Shown here: positions 29,756 through 35,021 of the stretch, one piece after another | Numbering within the stretch: position 1 is the stretch's first letter | Layout: every line of letters begins with the position of its first letter | Source: Peptococcaceae bacterium | Lineage (GTDB): Bacteria; Bacillota; Desulfitobacteriia; Desulfitobacteriales; Syntrophobotulaceae | NCBI GenBank assembly: GCA_012520405.1 | Contig: JAAYOJ010000212.1 | Location: 1-35,021 of the forward strand | Length of the DNA: 35,021 bases | Reading direction: 5' to 3' | Notes under the pieces: model-generated | Seen by the model: the letters and a program-made list of their open reading frames with translations, nothing else | The model's database searches: none | What the model was told of the DNA's origin: nothing | Program-made: the position numbers and the translations under genes

Positions 29756-29848
29756 GCTGAATTATCAAGAGTAATGATATATAATATTATTAGCAATAAA
29801 TGGAGTATGAATATTTAATATGATATGCAGGATACGGTTTTTAGCGAG

Positions 29849-29885
29849 AAACGGTAAAGAATAATTACGTACTACCGTTTTTTTT
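29849..29885 (+). terminator. Rho-independent terminator upstream of the orphan gene
   Basis: AAACGGTA (29849-29856) pairs perfectly with TACCGTTT (29873-29880), followed by a run of eight T (29878-29885). No gene ends just before it. An upstream ACGGT (29834-29838) could compete for the same 3' strand. It may therefore be an attenuator or the end of a short non-coding RNA. A TATAAT hexamer about 75 bp upstream (29779-29784) is a possible -10, without a well-spaced -35. Confidence 0.7.
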
Positions 29886-29960
29886 ATGTCGTATTTATAG
29901 ATTTAGGCACTATAACTATGGTCTCGAAAATAAAGAGAATTTAGGGGAGGGGTATGTCAA

Positions 29961-30227
29961 ATGTTCCTTTTTAACAGGGAAAGTGTATACATAGGATATT
30001 CAATAGAAGAAATGTCAAAGGTGAGGGGTGCTCTTGAAAAGGAGGGTATTAAGTATTCTTATAAGGTTGTAAACCATTCAGGACAGTGGTCGGGACGGGG
30101 GACAAGAAGAGGCAGATTTGGGAGTTTCGGAATGAATATGAACTACGAGAAACAATATTCTGTTTATGTTCATAGAAAGGATGTAGAAAAGGCAAAGTAT
30201 CTTGTTAATAGTGCTTTACATCAATAA
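29961..30227 (+). CDS. Small uncharacterised protein, 88 residues
   Basis: ATG 29961 is preceded by AGGGGAGGGG at a workable distance. The protein begins MFLFNRESVYIGYSIEEMSK and ends VHRKDVEKAKYLVNSALHQ. The outline is strand, helix (EEMSKVRGALEKEGI), strand (KYSYKVVNH), a Gly/Arg/Ser-rich loop (GQWSGRGTRRGRFGSFG), strand (KQYSVYVHR) and helix. This resembles the small ferredoxin-like DUF2007-type proteins of Clostridia that I recall, but the function is unknown. It lacks membrane segments and cysteines. It is alone between rpsI and rex, preceded by a terminator and flanked by two repeat copies. Confidence 0.75.
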   Translation: MFLFNRESVYIGYSIEEMSKVRGALEKEGIKYSYKVVNHSGQWSGRGTRRGRFGSFGMNMNYEKQYSVYVHRKDVEKAKYLVNSALHQ

Positions 30228-30242
30228 CATATCGAAGTCCTT

Positions 30243-30284
30243 GAGCAAACTTTGTAACTACGAGAGCAAACTTATTTGTAACTA
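30243..30284 (+). repeat. Tandem direct repeat downstream of the orphan gene
   Basis: GAGCAAACTTTGTAACTA (30243-30260) is followed by GAGCAAACTTATTTGTAACTA (30264-30284). AGCAAACTTTGTAA (30244-30257) is the exact reverse complement of 29687-29700 in repeat copy 1 and nearly so of 30321-30334 in copy 2. These repeats therefore form inverted pairs around and beside the orphan gene. Confidence 0.7.
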
Positions 30285-30288
30285 AACA

Positions 30289-30386
30289 TTCTGTTTTTTT
30301 TCATTCAAGTTTATTTACAATTACAAAGTTCGCTTATCGCAAGCGCCAACCGTCGTGGGTAAAATTCCTTTTGACGGTTTATAATT
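30289..30386 (+). repeat. Copy 2 of the ~100-bp dispersed repeat
   Basis: Same orientation and same internal plan as 29654-29755. A CGCTT/AAGCG hairpin (30331-30345) is followed by AACCGTC (30348-30354) pairing with GACGGTT (30373-30379). The T-tract here is weaker (TTTATAATT). Where copy 1 has a G-U pair in the last helix, copy 2 has a Watson-Crick pair. Confidence 0.7.
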
Positions 30387-30397
30387 CCTATGTGTAG

Positions 30398-30568
30398 TCA
30401 AATTTTTTAAAACTATTGATTGTTTTATTAAATTTCGCTTATATTATTTCTCAAATTGTAGAAAATAAGAAAACAAATCTATTCTATATTGCATCTAAAC
30501 TTGGGGCACCGGATTTATTTCCTGATCGCGATCAAAAGAAACTCCTAGAAGCAGATTCAGCAAAATAG
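30398..30568 (+). pseudogene. Possible decayed 3' gene remnant
   Basis: A 56-codon open stretch lies between an in-frame TAG (30395-30397) and TAG (30566-30568). It has no ATG and no ribosome site; a TTG at 30416 is unsupported. The C-terminal half (YIASKLGAPDLFPDRDQKKL, then LEADSAK) has a natural protein-like composition, unlike the AT-rich surroundings. I do not recognise the family. From 30569 to about 30810 the DNA is AT-rich and I see no gene in it. Confidence 0.3.
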
Positions 30569-30816
30569 ACCTAAGAGTTTTATAAAAAATTAAGTAGCAT
30601 AAAAATTTCAACAACCCCAGCTAATAGTAATTAAAAATGAACTTAGTGAAAAATTACTCTAGATATTAGAAATAAAGTGTGGTTATAATTGCAAAATAGA
30701 TTGTACATTAGCAAATTGTCATAGAATCTTAATGCTTTGACTTGGCATATTCTTGAGACTTTCATAAAAAGAGGCTAGTCTTTTCAGAATTTTTTTATAA
30801 TATGGATATATTATTA

Positions 30817-30825
30817 TGCTATAAT
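30817..30825 (+). promoter_or_regulatory. Extended -10 promoter of rex
   Basis: TGC followed by TATAAT (30820-30825), an extended -10, about 30 nt before the rex start. The -35 region (around 30797-30802) is poor. No Rex operator (TTGTGAA-N4-TTCACAA type) is evident nearby, so autoregulation is not supported by sequence. Confidence 0.55.
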
Positions 30826-30856
30826 TGAGTTTAGCATTATTTATGGGGTGAAAAGT

Positions 30857-31495
30857 GTGAAGTATCAGAAACCAATATCCAGCGCGGTTAGAAGAAGACT
30901 TCCCAGATACTACAGGTATCTCTCCACTCTATTAGAACTGGGAATCAGTAAAATATCTTCTAAAGACTTAGGCAACAGAATGGGGATTACTTCCTCCCAA
31001 GTTAGGCAGGACTTTTCCAGTTTCGGAGGCTATGGCCTTCAGAGATATGGCTATGATGTTGAATCTTTGCATCAAGAAATAGGCAATATCCTGGGATTAA
31101 ACACAATACGCAATATGATTATTATTGGCGCCGGAAGTTTAGGCCAGGCGCTTGCTAAACATAAAGAATTTGAAAAAAAAGGCTTTAAAGTTATTGCCAT
31201 TTTTGACGTTAAAACTGAGCTTATTGGCCAGAAAATAACTGAACATGAAATTAGGCATTTAGATAGCTTACCGCATTTTTTAGAAAATAATCAGGTCGAT
31301 ATTGCTATTCTAACTATTCCTGAAAACTTTGGACGCGAAGTTGCCGCCTATATTACCGAACTAGGCATAAAAGCAATATGGAACTTTGTTCCTATTGAGT
31401 TGAAAACCCCGGATGATGTAATAGTTGAAAATATTCATCTAATAGATAGCTTAATGGTCTTAGGTTATAACCTTAAGCACAAAAGGCGAGAATGA
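30857..31495 (+). CDS. rex: Redox-sensing transcriptional repressor Rex
   Basis: NADH/NAD-responsive repressor of fermentation and respiration genes in Gram-positive bacteria, 212 residues. GTG 30857 is spaced 6 nt from GGGGTG; an in-frame GTG at 30848 overlaps that site and is less likely. The winged-helix domain spans about residues 1-80, with ISSKDLGNRMGITSSQVRQD and the wing FSSFGGYGLQRYGYDVESL. The Rossmann domain begins at the IIIGAGSLGQALA motif (glycines 91, 93, 96), and a C-terminal swap helix ends the protein. It is a complete family member, separated from cwlD by 69 nt. Confidence 0.95.
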   Translation: MKYQKPISSAVRRRLPRYYRYLSTLLELGISKISSKDLGNRMGITSSQVRQDFSSFGGYGLQRYGYDVESLHQEIGNILGLNTIRNMIIIGAGSLGQALAKHKEFEKKGFKVIAIFDVKTELIGQKITEHEIRHLDSLPHFLENNQVDIAILTIPENFGREVAAYITELGIKAIWNFVPIELKTPDDVIVENIHLIDSLMVLGYNLKHKRRE

Positions 31496-31533
31496 TATGA
31501 TTATTTTATAGACAGAATATTAAGCTCCGTTCT

Positions 31534-31549
31534 CCCATAAATATATGGG
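31534..31549 (+). promoter_or_regulatory. Small hairpin adjoining the cwlD ribosome site
   Basis: CCCATA (31534-31539) pairs with TATGGG (31544-31549) around a 4-nt loop. CT just upstream may also pair with AG at 31552-31553. The 3' strand runs into the G-rich ribosome site (31547-31558) of cwlD, so it could limit translation. Confidence 0.4.
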
Positions 31550-31564
31550 GGAGGGGGGTAAGCA

Positions 31565-32296
31565 ATGATCAAATATGTTAAGATGTTTGTTGTCGCAGTA
31601 CTAATTCTAGGCGTGGTAGTTTTCGGTGATAACTATGTAAAAAGCAAGCAAACGGCAAACATTATACATGATGTTCCCGGTTGGAGTTGGGTAATGGGGG
31701 GTAAGGTAGTAACAATCGATGCCGGACATGGTGGTGTAGATCCAGGTGCTGTAGGGGTAAATAATACTCTGGAGAAAAACATAAATCTTGAAATATCCAA
31801 GAGACTGAAGCTGCTGTTTGAACAAGCGGGTTGCCAAGTTATTATGTTGCGGGAAGACGATCGTGACTTTGGAACTTCCTCAAAGCTTTTGCAAAGAAAA
31901 AGAGAAGATTTAGCTTACAGGATTCAAAAGGCAACGGAATCGAATGCTGATATCTATCTTAGCATTCATACCAATAGCTTTACTGACCAGAGGCAACAAG
32001 GGCCACAGGTGTTTTATCATCCTGAATCGGTCGAAGGGAAACACCTTGCTCAGAGTATTCAAACTAGTCTAAATAAACTTAGCACTAAAAAAAGAGTAGC
32101 GAAATCTAATCAGACCTATTTTATTTTGAAAAATACGAATATGGTTGCTGTAACTATTGAAGTCGGATTTCTGTCTAACCCCCAGGAAGAAAGCAAACTA
32201 AACCAAGTAGATTATCAGGGAAAAATGGCGATGGCCATTTTTGAAGGAGTAGGTAACTACCTAGCTGCGGAAAAACCTGTAATCAATAACGATTGA
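31565..32296 (+). CDS. cwlD: N-acetylmuramoyl-L-alanine amidase, CwlD-like
   Basis: Amidase_3 family enzyme, 243 residues. CwlD removes the peptide from muramic acid so that muramic-delta-lactam can form in the spore cortex. ATG 31565 follows a G-rich ribosome site. Residues 6-20 form a hydrophobic N-terminal anchor (FVVAVLILGVVVF), placing the domain outside the membrane. Zinc ligands are H55 (DAGHGG), E70 and H135 (SIHTN); the catalytic glutamate is E199 in EVGFLSNPQEE. The size is that of CwlD rather than the large cell-separation amidases. In many Peptococcaceae it lies soon after rpsI, consistent with this place. Sporulation function is inferred. Confidence 0.88.
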   Translation: MIKYVKMFVVAVLILGVVVFGDNYVKSKQTANIIHDVPGWSWVMGGKVVTIDAGHGGVDPGAVGVNNTLEKNINLEISKRLKLLFEQAGCQVIMLREDDRDFGTSSKLLQRKREDLAYRIQKATESNADIYLSIHTNSFTDQRQQGPQVFYHPESVEGKHLAQSIQTSLNKLSTKKRVAKSNQTYFILKNTNMVAVTIEVGFLSNPQEESKLNQVDYQGKMAMAIFEGVGNYLAAEKPVINND

Positions 32297-32328
32297 ATCT
32301 GTGGAAAAGAATATGACAGGGTGTAAAA

Positions 32329-33492
32329 ATGGAAGCACAAAAGAATTTGCTTATTAAAACCGCAGAAAATATACATAAAAGCATTTGGGAATTGGCTTGG
32401 AAAATTGGTCACAACCCTGAGGAAGGATATCAAGAGCATTTTGCTACCGGCCTCTTAACTAGTTTTTTAAAAAAACATGGTTTTGAGATAGTAACTCCTT
32501 TAGCCGGTATGGATACCTCTTTTTTGGCCAAGTTTAAAGGTAGTCAGCCCGGACCTAAAATAGCATTTTTAGCCGAATATGACGCTCTTCCCGATATAGG
32601 CCATGCCTGCGGTCACCATCTTATAGGGGCCGCCAGTGTAGGTGCTGCAGTGGCTTTAAGCTTGTTGCCCAATTTACAGGGTGAACTGGTAGTAATGGGT
32701 AGCCCTGCAGAAGAGACCAGTGGGGCAAAGGTTACTCTAGTTGAAGCCGGGATTTTTGACGGTATTGATATTGCTATGATGTTTCATCCTGGAAGTTGCA
32801 ATGTTCCCGAAATCTCCAGCCTGGCTTTGGATGCTTTGGAAGTGACTTTTATAGGCCGAGCCGCTCATATGGTGATAGAGAATAACAACGGCATTAATGC
32901 CCTGGACGCCATGCTTGACTTCTTCCAAATGCTTGACAAGTTAAAACGCAAATTAGGCCGGGATGAAAGGATTGACGGAATAATAACCCAGGGCGGAAAA
33001 TCCCCGAATATTGTTCCGGATTATACAGCGGCCAGATTTTATCTAAGGGCCAGGAGCAGGGAGAACTTGGATGTTATTCGGCAAAAGTTTCTGCGCTGTG
33101 CTCAGAAAGCCGCTGCTAAGGTTAACGCCCAAATGAAGTGGACCTATTTTGAATGCTCCTATCATGAAATGAAAAGCAATAAAGTTTTAGCTGAATGCTG
33201 TCGCCAAAATTTGATACTTCTGGGTGTAAACGAGATTGGGCCCGCTCAAACCATGTTAGGATCGGTAGATATGGGAAATGTCAGTCATGTTGTGCCCGCT
33301 ATTCATCCTTATTTGCGTTTGGGAACAGGGCATGAAGTGCCTCATACCAAAGAGTTCGCTGCTGTCGGCTTATCTGAAGCAGGGGAGAAAGTCTTGCTTT
33401 TGGCAATAAAACTCTTAGCCCTAACGGCTTGGGACGTTATTAGCAATAAAAAACTGTTAACCGACATACGCAAGGAGTTTATGGCTAAATAA
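32329..33492 (+). CDS. M20 family amidohydrolase/peptidase
   Basis: A 387-residue zinc hydrolase of the M20D group (relatives include AbgB-type p-aminobenzoyl-glutamate hydrolases and N-acyl amino-acid amidohydrolases). The substrate cannot be told from sequence. ATG 32329 follows AGGGTGT. Metal-site residues by family alignment are C94 and H96 (GHACGHH), E128/E129 (SPAEET), H153 (MFHPG) and H339 (EVPHT). The insertion domain starts near ALEVTFIGRAAH, with H180 conserved at the dimer interface. No signal peptide is visible, so it is cytoplasmic. It lies 32 nt after cwlD and probably shares its transcript; a strong terminator follows. Confidence 0.9.
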   Translation: MEAQKNLLIKTAENIHKSIWELAWKIGHNPEEGYQEHFATGLLTSFLKKHGFEIVTPLAGMDTSFLAKFKGSQPGPKIAFLAEYDALPDIGHACGHHLIGAASVGAAVALSLLPNLQGELVVMGSPAEETSGAKVTLVEAGIFDGIDIAMMFHPGSCNVPEISSLALDALEVTFIGRAAHMVIENNNGINALDAMLDFFQMLDKLKRKLGRDERIDGIITQGGKSPNIVPDYTAARFYLRARSRENLDVIRQKFLRCAQKAAAKVNAQMKWTYFECSYHEMKSNKVLAECCRQNLILLGVNEIGPAQTMLGSVDMGNVSHVVPAIHPYLRLGTGHEVPHTKEFAAVGLSEAGEKVLLLAIKLLALTAWDVISNKKLLTDIRKEFMAK

Positions 33493-33537
33493 TTTATTTC
33501 TTAATTTTAATATAAATATTTATTATCATGGGTCTGC

Positions 33538-33565
33538 AGATATTTGATCTCAAATATCTTTTTTT
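33538..33565 (+). terminator. Rho-independent terminator after the M20 gene
   Basis: AGATATTTG (33538-33546) pairs perfectly with CAAATATCT (33551-33559) across a 4-nt loop, followed by T at 33559-33565. It ends the rex/cwlD/M20 region. Confidence 0.85.
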
Positions 33566-33566
33566 A

Positions 33567-33575
33567 TGCTATAAT
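33567..33575 (+). promoter_or_regulatory. Extended -10 promoter of the chemoreceptor gene
   Basis: TGC followed by TATAAT (33570-33575), directly after the terminator and 59 nt before the start codon. It shares the 12-nt core TTATGCTATAAT with the rex promoter. The -35 is poor. It does not look like a sigma-28 (flagellar) promoter. Confidence 0.5.
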
Positions 33576-33634
33576 ATAGTAAATTATAACAAATTCAAAA
33601 TAGAAGGTATTATAAACAGGGAAGATAAGCATCG

Positions 33635-35021
33635 ATGAAAAGCAGCTTAAGAACTCAATTAATTGCATTTTTTGGTATATTGATAATTGTAGTTAGCGTT
33701 GCGATTAGTTTTATAGGTTATAATAGGGCGCACGAAGCCATGAATTCTCTGCAAATAGAACTATTGAATGAAAAGCTCAGCGGGGATATCGAGGCGGCGA
33801 ATATCTACTTAGAACACTTTTTTGGAGATTTAACCTTTGAAAATGATGTCTTGTTAGATGAAAACGGCAGGCCTATTTCCGGCCGACATGAAATGGTCGA
33901 TGCTATTTTAAACGATTTAGGTAACGTTGCCACCGTATTTATAAATAGAGGCCATGATTTTGAAAGAATCACAACAAATATTAAGACAGAAGATGGGCAA
34001 AGAGCAATCGGCACCTTTCTAGGAAAAGATAGCCCTGCCTTTGCCGAGGTTTCCCAGGGAAATAGGTATATAGGAGAGGCAAATATTCTGGGTAAATCAT
34101 ATTTAACAGCCTATGATCCGATTTTAGATAATAATAAACAAATTATAGGAATACTGTTTTTAGGTGTCTCCCAGGAAGAAGTGAATAATTCAATAAGTGA
34201 GCATACTTCAGCTATAAAATACTTATTCATAACCATAGCCCTTGTAGCCGTTATTATAGCTTTAGCATTTACATATATTATTGGGCAAAAGATAACCAGG
34301 CCGATAATAATTCTCGTTGGCATAATTAATCGGCTTGCAGAATATGACTTCAGCTTTGACGAAAAAAGTGATGCCATAAAATTTATGAAGAGGAAAGACG
34401 AAATAGGGGTTATCACCAGAGCGCTGGCAAACATGCAGCGCAATGTTATTGATTTTATAACAAACACTTCCAAATCAGCGGAGCAAGTAGCTTCTTCATC
34501 ACAGGAATTTTCAGCTACTGCCCAGCAATCAGCAGCAGCCACGGAAGAAGTATCCAGAGCCATTGAGGAAATAGCAAAGGGTGCAGGCCAGCAGGCCGCA
34601 GATGCCGAAAAAGGTTCGGTAAAGGCCCATGAGCTTGGAGATATCGTAGAAAAAAATCAGCAGTATATGCAAGAGTTAAATCGGTCATCAGAACAGGTTG
34701 TTCAATTAAAGGATGAAGGTTCTAAAATAGTTCAAATCCTACTTGATAAAACATCAGAAACTAATAAGGCAGCAGAAGAAATATTTGTCGCTGTTCAAGA
34801 CACTAATAATAGCTCAGGTAAAATAAACATTGCCAGCCAAGCTATACAAAGCATAGCCGATCAAACCAATCTCCTTGCTCTAAATGCAGCAATTGAAGCG
34901 GCCAGAGCAGGAGAAGCGGGACAGGGCTTTGCTGTTGTAGCGGATGAAATACGCAAACTTGCTGAACAGTCTACAGAATCTGCTAAAGAAATAGAATCCA
35001 TAGTTCAAGAACTCCAGACAA
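33635..35021 (+). CDS. Methyl-accepting chemotaxis protein, 3' end outside the window
   Basis: The frame is open from ATG 33635 to the end of the window: 462 codons, no stop. TM1 is about residues 9-28. An extracytoplasmic sensor of about 160 residues follows, with the look of a single Cache (Cache_3-Cache_2) domain ([20 protein letters not shown], and [20 protein letters not shown]). TM2 is about 195-216, HAMP about 217-270. The coiled-coil signalling domain runs to the hairpin tip [18 protein letters not shown] then [18 protein letters not shown], the CheA/CheW contact. The ligand is unknown; Cache receptors of this type often bind small organic acids. The ribosome site (AGGGAAG) is weak and distant. 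Confidence 0.93.
   Translation, partial: MKSSLRTQLIAFFGILIIVVSVAISFIGYNRAHEAMNSLQIELLNEKLSGDIEAANIYLEHFFGDLTFENDVLLDENGRPISGRHEMVDAILNDLGNVATVFINRGHDFERITTNIKTEDGQRAIGTFLGKDSPAFAEVSQGNRYIGEANILGKSYLTAYDPILDNNKQIIGILFLGVSQEEVNNSISEHTSAIKYLFITIALVAVIIALAFTYIIGQKITRPIIILVGIINRLAEYDFSFDEKSDAIKFMKRKDEIGVITRALANMQRNVIDFITNTSKSAEQVASSSQEFSATAQQSAAATEEVSRAIEEIAKGAGQQAADAEKGSVKAHELGDIVEKNQQYMQELNRSSEQVVQLKDEGSKIVQILLDKTSETNKAAEEIFVAVQDTNNSSGKINIASQAIQSIADQTNLLALNAAIEAARAGEAGQGFAVVADEIRKLAEQSTESAKEIESIVQELQT

Noticed and set aside
29800..29823. Seven-residue leader-peptide frame (MEYEYLI) before the terminator at 29849-29885
   Set aside because: No ribosome site precedes it, and the residues give no clear link to an amino-acid operon downstream, so peptide-controlled attenuation is not supported.
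29954..29974. ATG at 29954 as the start of the orphan gene
   Set aside because: It is out of frame and hits a stop after six codons; ATG 29961 is in frame and served by the same ribosome site.
29654..30386. Insertion sequence or CRISPR array explaining the repeats
   Set aside because: There are only two imperfect copies, no transposase, no regularly spaced short repeats and no cas genes.
34111..34563. 150-codon minus-strand frame opposite the chemoreceptor
   Set aside because: It is the complement of the TM2/HAMP/signalling region of a clear receptor gene; the Ser/Ala/Ile-rich translation reflects codon complementarity.

Overview
The window is a core housekeeping locus of a low-to-medium GC, Gram-positive-type anaerobe of the class Clostridia. 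It carries the rpoBC genes, the str operon, the S10-spc-alpha ribosomal super-operon, the L13/S9 operon and a short accessory tail. Several traits point to the Peptococcaceae/Desulfitobacteriales side of Clostridia: Firmicutes gene order including the YbxF-like L7Ae protein before rpsL, the short zinc-type S14, a four-cysteine EF-Tu insertion, zinc-lid adenylate kinase, Rex, and the sporulation amidase CwlD. That placement is my inference; no 16S rRNA gene is present. CwlD suggests a spore former, and the chemoreceptor suggests taxis. Nearly every gene is on the + strand.

Layout. 1-240: 3' end of an unrecognised gene with its own terminator. 241-813: long non-coding region with a good promoter and a leader of about 340 nt ahead of rpoB; rplKAJL, which usually sit here, are absent. 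814-7820: rpoB and rpoC. 7879-12624: promoter, rplGB (L7Ae-like), rpsL, rpsG, fusA, tuf, terminator. 12641-27793: structured leader, rpsJ, an internal promoter with a second structured leader, then rplC-rplD-rplW-rplB-rpsS-rplV-rpsC-rplP-rpmC-rpsQ-rplN-rplX-rplE-rpsN-rpsH-rplF-rplR-rpsE-rplO-secY-adk-map-infA-rpmJ-rpsM-rpsK-rpsD-rpoA-rplQ. Two common Firmicutes elements are missing: rpmD (L30) between rpsE and rplO, and the ecfA-ecfA-ecfT transporter genes between rplQ and truA. 27880-29653: truA, then promoter, leader, rplM and rpsI.

29654-30856 is the least ordinary stretch. Two copies of a roughly 100-bp, terminator-containing repeat flank a small 88-residue orphan gene. After it come a decayed reading frame and AT-rich DNA. 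Then follow rex (redox repressor), cwlD (cortex amidase), an M20 amidohydrolase with a strong terminator, and the 5' part of a methyl-accepting chemotaxis protein that runs off the window.

The genes form one growth-related programme: transcription core (rpoB, rpoC, rpoA), ribosome assembly, elongation and initiation factors (fusA, tuf, infA), protein export and N-terminal processing (secY, map), nucleotide balance (adk) and tRNA modification (truA). No frankly new multi-gene system is visible. The best leads are the untranslated leaders (before rpoB, rpsJ and rplC), the repeat-flanked orphan gene, and the lost rpmD.
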